Of a DNA stretch of 64,000 nt, positions 9,040 to 19,592 are shown piece by piece. Source of the DNA: Sphingomonas sp. CFBP 8760 (GTDB lineage Bacteria > Pseudomonadota > Alphaproteobacteria > Sphingomonadales > Sphingomonadaceae); the NCBI RefSeq assembly GCF_014841615.1, contig NZ_JACYUG010000003.1, forward strand, positions 186,001 through 250,000, in the 5' to 3' direction. The translations under genes and the position numbers were made by a program. The notes below the pieces were generated by a model that searched no databases, had not been told where the DNA came from, and saw only the letters and a program-made list of their open reading frames with translations. Position 1 is the stretch's first letter; every line of letters starts with the position of its first letter.

Positions 9040-10302
9040 ATGGCGAAGGTGGCACCGGACGGACTGATAACCGCACTCGACATCGGATCGTCGAAGGTGT
9101 CGGCGATGATCGCGAAGAAGGGCGATGGCGGCGAACTGATCGTGCTCGGCACCGGCCAGCGCGAAAGCCGCGGCGTGAAGCGCGGCTACATCGCCGACAT
9201 GGCCGCGACCGAGGCGGCGGTGCGCGAGGCGGTGGAGCAGGCGGAACGGATCGCTGGCCTGAATATCGAGGACGTGTGGGTCGGCTTCTCCGCCGGCGGT
9301 CTCGTGTCCGACGTCGCGGAGGTGGAGTTCGAGCTGGGCGGCCACCGCGTCGAACAGGGCGATATCGATGCGCTGCTGACCGCGGGCCGCCAGTCGATCG
9401 ATCCGCAGGGGCGGATGGTGCTGCATGCGCAGCCCGCGCTCTACACGCTCGACGGGCTGACCGGGGTGAAGAAGCCGCTCGGCCTCCATGCCGACCGGCT
9501 GGGCGTGCATATCCATGTCGTCGCCGCCGACGGATCGCCGGTCCGCAACCTCGACCTGTGCGTGCGCTCCGCGCATCTGGAGGTGCGATCGATCATCGCC
9601 GCGCCCGTCGCCACCGGTCTGGCCTGCCTGTCGGAGGAGGAGCGCGAACTGGGTGTCGCGCTGGTCGAGATGGGGGCGGGGATCACCAACGTGTCGCTGT
9701 TCGCCGGCGGGATGCTGGTCGGGCTGCATTCGCTGCCGATGGGCGCGAACGACATCACCGACGACATCGCCTCCGCCTTCGGCACTCGCCGCCAGCAGGC
9801 GGAGCGGATGAAATGCTTCCACGGCTCCGCCAACGCATCCCCGCGCGACAATCACGACATGATTCCGGTCATGCCGATCGCGGCGGAGGACGACGAACAT
9901 GCCGGGGTGCAGATCACCAAGGCGCAGCTGATCGGCGTGATCCGTCAGCGGCTCGATTACCAGATGGGCGAGGTGCGCAAGGCATTGACCCAGTTGAAGT
10001 TCGAGGGGCCGGTCGGCCGGCAGGTGGTGCTGACCGGCGGCGGCGCGGAGTTGAAGGGCATCGCGGATTATGCGCAGCAGGCGCTCGGCCGGTCGGTGCG
10101 GCTGGGTCGGCCGCGCGGGCTGACCGGCCTGCCCGAAGCGCATGGCGGGCCGGCCTTCGCGACGCTGGCGGGCCTCGCTTTCTATGCGGCGGCCGATCCG
10201 GTCGATCTGCGGACTGTCGCGCCGACGGGGCAGACCGTCCACCGGCCCAGCGGCATGGGGCTGTTCCGCAAACTCATCCAGGCGGCGCGTGCCAATTATT
10301 GA
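9040..10302 (+). CDS. ftsA: FtsA, actin-like divisome protein
   Basis: Actin-fold ATPase tethering FtsZ to the membrane. The 420-aa protein shows the phosphate-1 motif ALDIGSSKVSAMIAKK at about residues 10-25, the MGAGITNVSLFAGG phosphate-2 region, the TGGGAELKGI adenosine motif, and a C-terminal amphipathic stretch GLFRKLIQAARANY of the type that binds membranes. It lies between ftsQ and ftsZ. A GAGG run just upstream of ATG 9040 serves as a plausible ribosome binding site. Confidence 0.95.
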   Translation: MAKVAPDGLITALDIGSSKVSAMIAKKGDGGELIVLGTGQRESRGVKRGYIADMAATEAAVREAVEQAERIAGLNIEDVWVGFSAGGLVSDVAEVEFELGGHRVEQGDIDALLTAGRQSIDPQGRMVLHAQPALYTLDGLTGVKKPLGLHADRLGVHIHVVAADGSPVRNLDLCVRSAHLEVRSIIAAPVATGLACLSEEERELGVALVEMGAGITNVSLFAGGMLVGLHSLPMGANDITDDIASAFGTRRQQAERMKCFHGSANASPRDNHDMIPVMPIAAEDDEHAGVQITKAQLIGVIRQRLDYQMGEVRKALTQLKFEGPVGRQVVLTGGGAELKGIADYAQQALGRSVRLGRPRGLTGLPEAHGGPAFATLAGLAFYAAADPVDLRTVAPTGQTVHRPSGMGLFRKLIQAARANY

Positions 10303-10400
10303 CCTTTTGTGGTGGCGGGCCGTGTCACATTTCGGCTAATGAATGAGTTCAATTCCCGTTTTGGCGCATCTGTGGCGGGAGTGGCGGAGATATTTTGGCG

Positions 10401-11951
10401 ATGAGCATCGAATTCCTGGCCCCAGAAGTGGACGAACTGACGCCGCGCATCGCGGTGATCGGCGTCGGCGGCGCGGGCGGCAACGCCATCGCGAACATGA
10501 TGCGCGCCGATGTGCAGGGGGTCGATTTCCTCGTCGCCAACACCGATGCGCAGGCGCTGAAGTCGTCGGTCGCGCCGCAGCGTATCCAGCTGGGCGCGAA
10601 GATCACGCAAGGGCTGGGCGCCGGTAGCCGGCCCGAGATCGGCCGCGCCGCCGCGGAAGAGACGATCGACGATCTCGCCAAGCTGCTCGAAGGCGCGCAC
10701 ATGTGCTTCATCGCCGCCGGCATGGGCGGCGGCACCGGCACCGGCGCCGCGCCCGTCATCGCCAAGGCCGCGCGCGACATGGGCATCCTGACCGTGGGTG
10801 TCGTCACCAAGCCGTTCAGTTTCGAGGGTAATCGCCGCGCCAAGGCCGCCGATGGCGGGATCGAGGAACTGCAGAAGTACGTTGATACGCTGATCGTCAT
10901 CCCCAACCAGAACCTGTTCCTGATCGCCAACGCCAACACGACCTTCAAGGAAGCGTTCGAGATGGCGGACGAGGTGCTGCAACAGGGCGTGCGCGGCATC
11001 ACCGACCTGATGGTGATGCCCGGCCTCATCAACCTCGACTTCGCCGACGTGCGCTCGGTGATGCAGGAGATGGGCAAGGCAATGATGGGCACTGGCGAGG
11101 CGTCGGGTGACAACCGCGCGCTGGAAGCCGCGCAGAAGGCGATCGCCAACCCGCTGCTCGACGGCGTGTCGATGCAGGGGGCCAAGGGCGTCATCATCTC
11201 GATCACCGGCGGTGACGACATGCGCCTGCTGGAGGTGGACGAGGCCGCGAATCACATCCGCGATCTGGTCGATCCCGATGCGAACATCATCTGGGGTTCC
11301 GCCTTCAATCCCGAACTGGAAGGCAAGATCCGCGTCTCCGTGGTCGCCACCGGGATCGAGGCGGTGGAGCGTCCCGTCGCCCCCGCCGCACCGGCCGCCT
11401 CCACCTCGTTCAGCTTCGGCGGCACCCGCCGCAGCGACGAGACGCCATCGTTCCGCCCCAGCGCCGATCAGGCCCCGCGCGCGACCGCCCCGGCCGCTGC
11501 CGCGCCGACGGCACCGACTCCGGCCGCACCGCCTGCACCGGCACCGGCCCCCGTCGCGGCGGCGACGCCACCGGCCGACAGCGACGAACTGGTGCTGGGT
11601 GCCGATGCGGTGGTGACGCCGCCGGCCCCGCGCGCCGCGCCGGTGCAGCAGCCCGCACCCGCGCCCGCGCCGCAGCCGGCCGCCCCGCGCATGGCCCCCC
11701 CCACCGCCGTCACGCAGCCCGGCGTGCCGACCCCCGCCGCCGACGAGGGCGGGATGCGCCGCCGCTGGATCGCCCCCGGTGCAGAGGCGGCCAGCCCGGT
11801 CGAGCCGACTCCCGGCCCCCGGGTGAAGCTGGGCGGCACCCTGTTCGAGCGCATGTCCAACGCCGCCCGTGGCGCACCGCGCGACGAGGACGAAAAGCCG
11901 GCAGAACCGCTTGATATCCCGCGTTTTCTTCACCGCCAAAACAACCAGTAA
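10401..11951 (+). CDS. ftsZ: FtsZ, tubulin-like division GTPase
   Basis: Forms the cytokinetic ring. The N-terminal GTPase core contains the tubulin signature [10 protein letters not shown] at about residue 108. A proline/alanine-rich linker spans about residues 320-495, and the protein ends in the conserved peptide [11 protein letters not shown] that binds FtsA and other partners. At 516 aa it is longer than E. coli FtsZ because of the linker, as is usual in alphaproteobacteria. I start at ATG 10401; a TTG six bases upstream is less likely. The 98-base gap after ftsA has room for a separate promoter. Confidence 0.95.
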   Translation: MSIEFLAPEVDELTPRIAVIGVGGAGGNAIANMMRADVQGVDFLVANTDAQALKSSVAPQRIQLGAKITQGLGAGSRPEIGRAAAEETIDDLAKLLEGAHMCFIAAGMGGGTGTGAAPVIAKAARDMGILTVGVVTKPFSFEGNRRAKAADGGIEELQKYVDTLIVIPNQNLFLIANANTTFKEAFEMADEVLQQGVRGITDLMVMPGLINLDFADVRSVMQEMGKAMMGTGEASGDNRALEAAQKAIANPLLDGVSMQGAKGVIISITGGDDMRLLEVDEAANHIRDLVDPDANIIWGSAFNPELEGKIRVSVVATGIEAVERPVAPAAPAASTSFSFGGTRRSDETPSFRPSADQAPRATAPAAAAPTAPTPAAPPAPAPAPVAAATPPADSDELVLGADAVVTPPAPRAAPVQQPAPAPAPQPAAPRMAPPTAVTQPGVPTPAADEGGMRRRWIAPGAEAASPVEPTPGPRVKLGGTLFERMSNAARGAPRDEDEKPAEPLDIPRFLHRQNNQ

Positions 11952-11990
11952 GCCGGCCCCGCCCGCGTTCGGATCGGCCGGACGCGGGCG
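11951..11990 (+). terminator. GC-rich hairpin after ftsZ, possible terminator without T-tract
   Basis: A roughly 10-bp stem (11961-11970 pairing with 11980-11989, with one G:U pair) lies just after the ftsZ stop. There is no run of T residues behind it, so termination here is only a suggestion. Confidence 0.35.
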
Positions 11991-12095
11991 GTTCGGTCCG
12001 CGATGCGTTCGCCGCCGGTCCGCCCCGCTTCGTCGTAGTTGGGAAAAAGGACCATTGCCGGTTGATCCGTGCTGGTCTGTAGCGAGCATCGTTCC

Positions 12096-14108
12096 ATGAC
12101 CCGCTTCATTTCCCTTACCGTCGCCGCCCCGCTTGCGCTGGCTGCCCTGTCCCTTCCGGTCATGTCCCTGTCGGTCATGCCCTTGCCGGCCGGCGCGCAG
12201 CAGATGGTGCAGTCGCTGGCATCCACCGATGCCGATCTGCTCGCGGCGCAGATGCGCCAGCTTGCCGCCAATCCCCGCGATGTGAACGCACTGGCGACTG
12301 CCGGCGAACTGTCGCTGAAGCTGGGCGATCTCAGCGCCGCCGCCTCGTTGTTCGCGCGTGCCGACAAGGTCGATTCGGGCAATGGCCGGGTGAAGGCGGG
12401 GATGGCCGCGATCCTCGTCCGTTCCGAACGTCCGGGTGAGGCGTTGCGGTTCTACGAACAGGCGGAGCGGTCCGGATTGCCGACCGCCCGCTACGCCGCC
12501 GATCGCGGCCTCGCCTATGATCTGGTCGGCGAACAGGAGCGGGCGCAGCGGGATTATCGCGCCGCGCTGGCCGTATCGCGTGATGACGAGACGGTGCGCC
12601 GCTATGCGCTGTCGCTGGGTATCTCGGGCCGGCAGGCGCAGGCGCTGGAGCAACTCGATCCCCTGATCCGTCGGCAGGACCGGGCGGCCTGGCGGGCGCA
12701 GGCATTCGTGCTGGCGATGAACGGCGATACCGCGGCGGCGACCAAGATCGTCACCGCGATGATGCCAGGCAATCTGGCGCAGGGGCTTGCCGCCTTTTTC
12801 CAGCGGTTGCCGTCGCTGTCACCGGTCGATCGCGCCTTCGCGGTGCATTTCGGCGAGATCCAACCCACGCCCGAACGGATCGCCGATGCCCGGCTGACCC
12901 CGAAACTGCCGCCGCTCGCCGGCAGTCCGCCGGTGCAGGTCGCCGCCGTCGCCCCGGCCACGGTCACCCGGCCGGCTGCGCGCGACACGCGCCGGACCCG
13001 GGCCGCCAACCCCGTCCAGACTCCGCCGGCCCGGAACGTGCCGGCGCAGGGCACGCCGGTTCAGACCATACCGGCCCAGGCCCCGCCGGTGCAGGTCGCG
13101 GCGGTGCCGACCCCGGCGGCATCGTCGCCCCCGGTCGTCTGGGCCGCGCCCCGCGCGGTGGTGCAGCCGCTGCCACCCACGCCCGAGGTTACGGCGCCGG
13201 TCGCGGTCGCCGCCGCCCCGGTCGCGCCGGTCCAGTCGAGCGCGGCGACGCAGCGCGCCGATTCGGTTCTCGCGCGCATCGTCGCCAACCTGTCGATCCC
13301 GGCCGAGGAACTGGGGGTCGTCGAGCCCACGCCGGCCGCATCGCGCGCGCCGCTGCCGGTCAAGGTCGCCGCCGCCCCGGCCTCCGCCGCCGGCCGCCGG
13401 GTGGTGGCGGAAGCATCGGCCAAGGAGGCACGCGACACCGCTGTCCGCCGCGTCGTCGCCGCCCGCCTGACCGGCAATGCCACCGCCGACGATGCCGCCA
13501 TACCCCTGACCCGCGCCCAGCAGCGTGCCGCCGACCGCAAGGCCGCCATGGTGGATGCGAAGGGCAAGCCGCTGACCGCCGCGCAACGTCGCGCCGCCGC
13601 GCGCAAGCCCGCCATCGAAGACGCCACCGCCGTCGCGGTCGTCGAGGACGAAAAACCGCTGACCCCGGCGCAGAAGCGCGCCGCCGCCCGCAAGGCCGCC
13701 GCCGAGGAAAAGGCGATGACCCCCGCCGAAAAGCGCGCCGCCGCGCGCAAGGAAGCGGCAGAGAGCAAGAAGACCGCCGACCGCAAGGCGCTGGCCGACA
13801 AGGCCGCCGCTGACAAGAAGGCGGCGCGCAGCAACCCGGCACGCATCTGGGTGCAGGTCGCCAGCGGTGCGAACGATGCCTATCTCGGCCAAGCCTGGAA
13901 GACGATCACGGCGAAGGCGCCGCAGGCGTTTCGCGGCAAGGCCGGCTACAGCCAGTCCGTCCGCGCCACCAACCGGGTGATGACCGGGCCGTTCAAGACG
14001 GATGCGGAGGCGCGCGCCTTCGTGAACCAGTTGGCGAAACAGGGGGTGCCGGCCTATTCGGTCACCACCGATGCCGGTGAACCGGTCGCGAAGCTGCCCG
14101 CCAAGTGA
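12096..14108 (+). CDS. Exported TPR and SPOR-domain protein
   Basis: A 670-aa product starting [20 protein letters not shown] with a signal peptide ending near AGAQQ. Residues about 40-230 are alpha-helical TPR-like repeats. A long Pro/Val/Ala-rich linker follows, then four imperfect copies of a lysine-rich [14 protein letters not shown] motif at about residues 469, 492, 521 and 540. A C-terminal SPOR fold lies at about 584-668 ([18 protein letters not shown]). SPOR domains bind denuded glycan strands at the septum, so a division or wall role is likely. An in-frame start nine codons upstream was passed over because the signal peptide then begins awkwardly. It overlaps the next gene by GTGA. 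Confidence 0.85.
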   Translation: MTRFISLTVAAPLALAALSLPVMSLSVMPLPAGAQQMVQSLASTDADLLAAQMRQLAANPRDVNALATAGELSLKLGDLSAAASLFARADKVDSGNGRVKAGMAAILVRSERPGEALRFYEQAERSGLPTARYAADRGLAYDLVGEQERAQRDYRAALAVSRDDETVRRYALSLGISGRQAQALEQLDPLIRRQDRAAWRAQAFVLAMNGDTAAATKIVTAMMPGNLAQGLAAFFQRLPSLSPVDRAFAVHFGEIQPTPERIADARLTPKLPPLAGSPPVQVAAVAPATVTRPAARDTRRTRAANPVQTPPARNVPAQGTPVQTIPAQAPPVQVAAVPTPAASSPPVVWAAPRAVVQPLPPTPEVTAPVAVAAAPVAPVQSSAATQRADSVLARIVANLSIPAEELGVVEPTPAASRAPLPVKVAAAPASAAGRRVVAEASAKEARDTAVRRVVAARLTGNATADDAAIPLTRAQQRAADRKAAMVDAKGKPLTAAQRRAAARKPAIEDATAVAVVEDEKPLTPAQKRAAARKAAAEEKAMTPAEKRAAARKEAAESKKTADRKALADKAAADKKAARSNPARIWVQVASGANDAYLGQAWKTITAKAPQAFRGKAGYSQSVRATNRVMTGPFKTDAEARAFVNQLAKQGVPAYSVTTDAGEPVAKLPAK

Positions 14109-15277
14109 CGGTCATCCCGCGCGCGCCCTATGCGGCGGACCCGGCGGCGAGTCGCGGCCGGCTTCACGACGAAAGCGGCGGCGGCGTGCGTGGCCCGCGC
14201 GACGCGTTCCAGCGCGACCGCGACCGGGTGATCCATTCGATCAGCTTCCGCCGCCTCCGTCACAAGACGCAGGTTTTCATGGCGCCTGATGGCGACCATT
14301 TCCGCGTCCGCCTGACCCACAGCATCGAGGTCGCGCAGATCGGCCGAGCGATCGCGCGCGCGCTGGGTCTGAACGAGGACCTGACCGAGGCGCTGTGTCT
14401 GGCGCACGATATCGGCCACCCGCCCTTCGGCCATGCCGGCGAGGATGCGCTGAAGGCGGCGATGAAGGGGGCGGGCGGCTTCGACCATAACGGCCACACG
14501 CTGCGCACCCTGACCGAGATCGAACGCCCCTATCCGCTGTGGAACGGGCTGAACCTGACCTGGGAGACGCTGGAGGGGCTGGCGAAGCATAACGGCCCCA
14601 TTCGCCATCCCGGCTGGGCGTTGCAGGCGGCGGATGCGGCGTTCCCGCTCGATCTGGGCGAGTGGCCGACGCTGGAGGCGCAGGTCGCCGCGCTGGCGGA
14701 CGATATCGCCTATGACAATCACGACATCGACGATGGCCTGCGCGCCGGGTTGCTGACGCTCGACCAGTTGATGGCCGAACCGCTGGTGGCGCGGACATGG
14801 GCCACGGTACGCGCGCGTTACCCCGATACCGGCGAGACGCGGCTGGCGCGGGAACTGGTGCGCAGCCAGATCGGCGAGATGGTGACCGACCTGATCGACG
14901 AGACGCGGGCCCGGATCGCCGACAGCGGCGTCGCCAGCGTGGCGGATGTCCGCGCGGCGGGGCGGGCGCTGGTCGGTTTCTCGGATCGGTTGCGGATCGA
15001 GGAGCGCGACCTGAAACGGTTCATGTACGCCAACCTCTACCACCATCCCCGCCAGCTGGAGGCGGCGGCGGCGGCGCATGGCGTGGTCGACGGCTTGTTC
15101 GCCGCCTATAGCGCGGACCCGGCGACGATCCCGCCCGAATGGCGGGAACGCCTGCCATCGGCGGAACCAGACCGCAGCCGGCACATCGCCGATTTCATCG
15201 CGGGGATGACCGATCGCTATGCGATCGCCCGTTACCGCGAACTGGTCGGGCCGATCGATCTGCCCGAAGGCTTCTGA
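14105..15277 (+). CDS. dgt: Deoxyguanosinetriphosphate triphosphohydrolase-like protein (HD domain)
   Basis: HD-superfamily nucleotide hydrolase releasing tripolyphosphate from dNTPs. The 390-aa protein has the HD metal ligands in [18 protein letters not shown] followed by [20 protein letters not shown], plus the downstream [14 protein letters not shown] helix typical of the family. The GTG start overlaps the stop of the SPOR protein. Length matches the shorter dGTPase-like type 2 group rather than enterobacterial Dgt, so substrate preference cannot be read from sequence. Confidence 0.9.
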   Translation: MTVIPRAPYAADPAASRGRLHDESGGGVRGPRDAFQRDRDRVIHSISFRRLRHKTQVFMAPDGDHFRVRLTHSIEVAQIGRAIARALGLNEDLTEALCLAHDIGHPPFGHAGEDALKAAMKGAGGFDHNGHTLRTLTEIERPYPLWNGLNLTWETLEGLAKHNGPIRHPGWALQAADAAFPLDLGEWPTLEAQVAALADDIAYDNHDIDDGLRAGLLTLDQLMAEPLVARTWATVRARYPDTGETRLARELVRSQIGEMVTDLIDETRARIADSGVASVADVRAAGRALVGFSDRLRIEERDLKRFMYANLYHHPRQLEAAAAAHGVVDGLFAAYSADPATIPPEWRERLPSAEPDRSRHIADFIAGMTDRYAIARYRELVGPIDLPEGF

Positions 15278-15293
15278 CCGGCCCGAACGGGGA

Positions 15294-15590
15294 TCAGCGA
15301 CTGATCGCGGTCATGCCGCCGGCAGCGCCGCGGGCCTGTGCGGTGTCGAACGCGACGTTCGCGTTGCCCGACGTGCCCGTGACCCGGTGGCCCTTCACGA
15401 CCAGATTGAACGGCGCGCGATCCGGCAGGCGATGGCCGGAAATCAGCTTGGCGCCCTTGGCGGTTTCGGTCGTCTTGTAGACATAGGTATAGCCGTCATG
15501 CTGGAAGGTCTGCTCGCCCTCGGCAGCGGTAGCCGGCGCGGCGATGGTGAACCAGGCGGCGGCGGCGACGAGAAAAATGGCAGTGCGCAT
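15294..15590 (-). CDS. Small exported protein of unknown function
   Basis: 98 aa with a clear signal peptide (MRTAIFLVAAAAWFTIAAPATA). The mature 70-odd residues look beta-rich (TFQHDGYTYVYKTTE, FNLVVKGHRVTG). There are no cysteines or recognisable domain. A GAGGA ribosome binding site sits 8 bases before the ATG. It is convergent with dgt and divergent from argS, so it is its own unit. I do not recognise the family. Confidence 0.75.
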   Translation of the reverse strand: MRTAIFLVAAAAWFTIAAPATAAEGEQTFQHDGYTYVYKTTETAKGAKLISGHRLPDRAPFNLVVKGHRVTGTSGNANVAFDTAQARGAAGGMTAISR

Positions 15591-15735
15591 GATCGTGTTC
15601 CTCGCGAAAGAGCGTGGCGCTCGATCAGGTCCTCTTTATGTTGTATGACGCAAAGATATTGCGGTGCAGCATGGCCCGCAACTGCAAAGGCCCCGACTGC
15701 GATTGCGCGGTACGCAATCACGTGACGGCGATGGT

Positions 15736-15763
15736 TTGAGCTGGCGCGGTTTTCCGCTAGACG
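15736..15763 (+). promoter_or_regulatory. Candidate housekeeping promoter for argS
   Basis: TTGAGC (15736-15741) and TAGACG (15758-15763) are separated by 16 bases, about 28 bases before the argS start. This is a modest match to a -35/-10 pair, proposed by eye only. Confidence 0.35.
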
Positions 15764-15790
15764 AACCGCATCTCGATCATCGGACCAGTC

Positions 15791-17515
15791 ATGACGCTTT
15801 ACACCCGCTTCGCCACCCATCTCGATGCGGCGCTCGATACGCTGACGGCGAACGGCGTCCTGCCGGCGGGGCTGGACCGGCGCAACGTCACCGTGGAGCC
15901 GCCGCGCGATACCACGCACGGCGATCTCGCCACCAACGCGGCGATGGTGCTCGCCAAGCCCGCCGGGGTGAAGCCGCGCGACCTGGCCGTCGCGCTCGCC
16001 GCGGAGCTGGAGAAGATCGCCGATGTCGCGCGGGTCGACGTGGCCGGGCCGGGATTCATCAACATGATGCTGACCGACGACAGCTGGCGCAGCGAGCTGA
16101 CCGGCATCCACGCCGCCGCCGCCGATTACGGCCGGTCGACGACGGGGGAGGGGATCACCGTCAACATCGAATATGTCTCGGCCAATCCGACCGGGCCGAT
16201 GCACATGGGCCATTGCCGTGGCGCGGTGGTGGGCGATGCGCTTGCCAGCCTGCTCGAATTCGCCGGGCACAAGGTCATCCGCGAATATTACGTCAACGAC
16301 GCCGGGGGGCAGGTCGACGTGCTCGGCCGCTCGGTCCACCTGCGTTACCGCGAGGCGCTGGGCGAGAGCGTCACGATCCCGGAAGGGCTGTATCCCGGCG
16401 ACTATCTGGTGCCGATCGGGCAGGAACTCGCCGCCGAGTTCGGCGACCGCTACGTCGCCTCGCCGGAGGAGGAATGGCTGGCGTTGTTCCGCACCCGCGC
16501 GGTCGCGGCGATGCTGGTCCTCATCAAGGCCGATCTGGCGCTGCTCGGCATCCATCACGACCTGTTCGCGTCCGAGGCGGAATTGCAGGCCGCCGGCAAA
16601 CCCGAGGCGGCGGAGGCGGAGCTGCGGTCGCGCGACCTCGTCTATGACGGCGTGCTGGAAGCACCCAAGGGCGAGACGCCGGACGATTGGGAACCGGTGG
16701 TCCTGCCGCTGTTCCGCTCCACGCAGTTCGGTGACGATCAGGATCGCCCGATCCGCAAGTCGACCGGGCAATGGACCTATTTCGGCGCCGACCTGGCCTA
16801 TCACTATCAGAAGGCGCAATCGGCGGACCAGTTGATCGACATCTGGGGCGCCGACCATGCCGGCACCGTCAAGCGGATCGTCGCCGCCGTCGCCGCGCTG
16901 ACCGGCGGCAAGACCCGGTTCGACGTGAAGCTGATCCAGATGGTCCGCCTGCTGCGGGGTGGCGAGCCGGTGAAGATGTCGAAGCGCGCGGGCAATTTCG
17001 TGACGCTGGCCGATGTGGTGCGCGAGGTCGGGCGCGACGTGGTGCGCTTCACGATGCTGACCCGCCGCGCCGACGCGCAGATGGACTTCGACTTCGCCAA
17101 GGTGGTGGAGGCGTCGAAGGACAATCCGGTCTTCTACGTGCAATATGCCCATGCCCGTATCGCCTCGCTCCACCGTCGCGCGGACGAGGCGGGGATCGCG
17201 GCCGGCACCGCCGATCTGTCGCGGCTCGATGCCGACGAACTGGCGCTGGTCAAGCTGCTGGCGCAGTTCCCGCGCACCGTCGAGACGGCGGCGGCCACGC
17301 GTGAGCCGCATCGCATCGCCTTCTATCTCGGCGATGTCGCCGCCGCGTTCCATGCGCTGTGGAACGTCGGCAACGACCGGCCCGACCGTCGCTTCCTGAT
17401 CGTCGACGATGCGGCGGCGACGCGGGCGCGGCTGTTCCTGGCGGATGGCGCGGCGCAGATCATCCGCAACGGTCTGGCGATCATGGGCGTAGAGGCCGTG
17501 ACGGAGATGAACTGA
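15791..17515 (+). CDS. argS: Arginyl-tRNA synthetase
   Basis: Class Ia aminoacyl-tRNA synthetase charging tRNA-Arg. The 574-aa protein has the N-terminal Arg-specific domain, the HIGH-type motif PTGPMHMGHCRGA at about residue 134, the KMSKRAG loop at about 395, and a C-terminal DALR anticodon-binding domain. Start ATG 15791 follows a 200-base gap shared with the divergent small exported protein. The stop overlaps the start of the SPOR gene (TGATG), so the two are likely co-translated. Confidence 0.96.
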   Translation: MTLYTRFATHLDAALDTLTANGVLPAGLDRRNVTVEPPRDTTHGDLATNAAMVLAKPAGVKPRDLAVALAAELEKIADVARVDVAGPGFINMMLTDDSWRSELTGIHAAAADYGRSTTGEGITVNIEYVSANPTGPMHMGHCRGAVVGDALASLLEFAGHKVIREYYVNDAGGQVDVLGRSVHLRYREALGESVTIPEGLYPGDYLVPIGQELAAEFGDRYVASPEEEWLALFRTRAVAAMLVLIKADLALLGIHHDLFASEAELQAAGKPEAAEAELRSRDLVYDGVLEAPKGETPDDWEPVVLPLFRSTQFGDDQDRPIRKSTGQWTYFGADLAYHYQKAQSADQLIDIWGADHAGTVKRIVAAVAALTGGKTRFDVKLIQMVRLLRGGEPVKMSKRAGNFVTLADVVREVGRDVVRFTMLTRRADAQMDFDFAKVVEASKDNPVFYVQYAHARIASLHRRADEAGIAAGTADLSRLDADELALVKLLAQFPRTVETAAATREPHRIAFYLGDVAAAFHALWNVGNDRPDRRFLIVDDAAATRARLFLADGAAQIIRNGLAIMGVEAVTEMN

Positions 17516-18243
17516 TGATCGACGATCGGTATCGGCGCGACGAGGACCGGCTGCCCTGGCTGGAGACGATCGGTCCCGATGAGGATCGCGATCCGCCGTC
17601 GTTCATCCGTTTCCTGGCATTGCTGCTGGTCGCGCTCGCCGTGCTGGCGGTGGTCGCGTTCGCGGTGTTGAAATACCGGTCGTCAGACCCGTCGGGCACC
17701 GGCCAGCTGATCCCCGCGCCGGCCGAGCCGTACAAGGTCCGTCCCGAGGAACCGGGTGGCCTGAAGGTGGAGGGGGAGGGCGATGCCGCGATCGCCACCA
17801 GCGACGGCAAGGCCGCCGGCACCGGCGCGATCGACCTGACCGCGGTGCCCGAGGCGCCCGTCGATACCAGCCGCGCCCCCGCCGCCAGCCCGACCCCCGA
17901 CGCCGCCGGCCGCAGCGCCGTCGCCGACGTGCCCGCCGCACGCGGCCGTCTGGTCGCCGCGGCGCCGATCGGGTCCGGCCGGCCGGCGGCAGGCAACGCC
18001 ACCGGCAACGGCGCGCTGGTCCAGCTGGGCGCCTATCCCAGCGAGGCGGGCGCCAACGCCGCCTGGACGCGCTTCACCAAACGCTTCGGCTATCTCGCGC
18101 CGCTGGAGAAACTGGTCCAGCCGGTCGCGCGTGAGGGCAAGACGCTGTTCCGCCTGCGCGTGAACGCCGGCAGCGCCGCCGCCGCGGCCGATCTGTGCGG
18201 CCGCCTGCGCGTGGCGGGCGAGGAATGTTTCCTCGCGAGTTGA
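17515..18243 (+). CDS. Membrane-anchored SPOR-domain protein
   Basis: 242 aa. A charged cytoplasmic N-terminus (about 40 residues) precedes one transmembrane helix (about 38-60, FLALLLVALAVLAVVAF). A Pro/Ala/Gly-rich periplasmic linker leads to a C-terminal SPOR domain at about 165-240 (GALVQLGAYPSEAGANAAW ... AGEECFLAS). This is the topology of FtsN/DedD-like septal proteins. Order argS-SPOR-nagZ is common in alphaproteobacteria. It starts within the argS stop codon overlap. Confidence 0.87.
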   Translation: MIDDRYRRDEDRLPWLETIGPDEDRDPPSFIRFLALLLVALAVLAVVAFAVLKYRSSDPSGTGQLIPAPAEPYKVRPEEPGGLKVEGEGDAAIATSDGKAAGTGAIDLTAVPEAPVDTSRAPAASPTPDAAGRSAVADVPAARGRLVAAAPIGSGRPAAGNATGNGALVQLGAYPSEAGANAAWTRFTKRFGYLAPLEKLVQPVAREGKTLFRLRVNAGSAAAAADLCGRLRVAGEECFLAS

Positions 18244-18250
18244 CGGGCGG

Positions 18251-19288
18251 ATGACACCGATCGTTGCCGGCATCGCCGGCCCCGTGCTGACCGCCGAGGA
18301 GGCGGATGTGCTGGCGCGGATCGGGCCGGCGGGGATCATCCTGTTCGCCCGCAACGTCGCCGATCCGGCGCAACTCTGTGCGCTCACCGATTCGCTGCGC
18401 GACTGTATGGGTCGTGCCGACCTCGCGGTGCTGATCGATCAGGAGGGCGGACCCGTCGCCCGGCTGCGTCCGCCGCACTGGCCGGATTTCCCTGCCGCCG
18501 CCCGTTTCGCCGCCGCCTATGATGTGGCACCCGCGACCGCGATCCGGGCGATGCACGCGCAGGGGCAGGCGATCGGACGGGTGCTGGCGGCCGCCGGCAT
18601 CACGATGAATTGCGCGCCGCTGCTCGATATCGGCCATGCCGACACCGATCCCGCGCTGGTCCCCCGGCTGGCGGGGCACGAGCCGTTACGCGTCGCGGCA
18701 TTGGGGCGGGCGATGCTGGGCGGTATGGCGGGGGCGGGGGTAACGGGCATCGTCAAGCATCTGCCGGGGCTCGGTCGCGCGACGGTCGATCCGCACCACG
18801 CGCTGCCGATCGTGACGGCCGGCGCCGAAACGCTGGCGATCGACGCGCAACCGTTCCGCGCGCTCGCCCATGCCCGCGCCGGCATGACCGCGCATGTCGT
18901 CTATGCCGCGTGGGATGCCGCCCGGCCCGCCACGCTGTCACCGGTGGTGATCGACCGGGTGATCCGCGGCACGATCGGATTCGACGGGCTGCTCGTCACC
19001 GACGATCTGCACATGGGGGCGTTGTCGGGCGATCTGGTCGAACGGGCGGTCGCCGCGATCGCGGCGGGATGCGATCTGGCCCTGTGCTGTCACGCCACGC
19101 CGGCCGGATTGCTGGCCTTGGCGACCGCGCTGCCGGCGCTGTCCACCGCCGCGCATGACCGGCTGACACGGGCGTATCCGGTTGCACCGGCATCGTCCGG
19201 CGACATGGCCGCGTCCCTTTCGCATCGCGATGCGTATCTGGCAGCGACGGGCGCGGTTCGGCTGGCAATATCCGGCAAGACCGACTAG
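18251..19288 (+). CDS. nagZ: NagZ, beta-N-acetylhexosaminidase (GH3)
   Basis: Cytoplasmic glycosidase removing GlcNAc from anhydro-muropeptides during wall recycling. The 345-aa protein has IDQEGGPVARLRPP, the active-site loop KHLPGLGRATVDPHH at about residue 169, and the nucleophile motif TDDLHMGAL at about 249. It begins 7 bases after the SPOR gene. In many alphaproteobacteria scpA and scpB follow nagZ; here tatA comes next after 29 bases. Confidence 0.93.
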   Translation: MTPIVAGIAGPVLTAEEADVLARIGPAGIILFARNVADPAQLCALTDSLRDCMGRADLAVLIDQEGGPVARLRPPHWPDFPAAARFAAAYDVAPATAIRAMHAQGQAIGRVLAAAGITMNCAPLLDIGHADTDPALVPRLAGHEPLRVAALGRAMLGGMAGAGVTGIVKHLPGLGRATVDPHHALPIVTAGAETLAIDAQPFRALAHARAGMTAHVVYAAWDAARPATLSPVVIDRVIRGTIGFDGLLVTDDLHMGALSGDLVERAVAAIAAGCDLALCCHATPAGLLALATALPALSTAAHDRLTRAYPVAPASSGDMAASLSHRDAYLAATGAVRLAISGKTD

Positions 19289-19317
19289 ATCACGGCCCAG
19301 TCTCAGGAGTAAGCGCC

Positions 19318-19563
19318 ATGGGCAGTTTCAGCCCGATTCACCTGCTCGTCCTCGCCGTCGTCGCCATCCTGTTGCTGGGTGGCGGGCGTTTTTCCAGCCT
19401 GATGGGCGATGTCGCCAAGGGCGTGAAGAACTTCAAGAAGGGCATGGCCGAGGAGGATTCGTCGCCCAAGCCATCGAAGCAGATCGAGGCGCAGACCCGT
19501 GCCGAGCCGGCGTTCGACCGTGACGGCGACCGCGTCGGCGACCGCGTGCGCGACGACCGCTGA
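19318..19563 (+). CDS. tatA: TatA, twin-arginine translocase subunit
   Basis: 81 aa. A short N-terminal membrane helix (HLLVLAVVAILLLGGGRF) is followed by the amphipathic helix containing VAKGVKNFKKGMAEE and a polar tail. This is the pore-forming Tat component. An AGGAG ribosome binding site precedes ATG 19318. tatB and tatC follow in the same direction. Confidence 0.93.
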   Translation: MGSFSPIHLLVLAVVAILLLGGGRFSSLMGDVAKGVKNFKKGMAEEDSSPKPSKQIEAQTRAEPAFDRDGDRVGDRVRDDR

Positions 19564-19592
19564 TTCTCCCCTCCCGCTGAGGCGCGGCCCGC

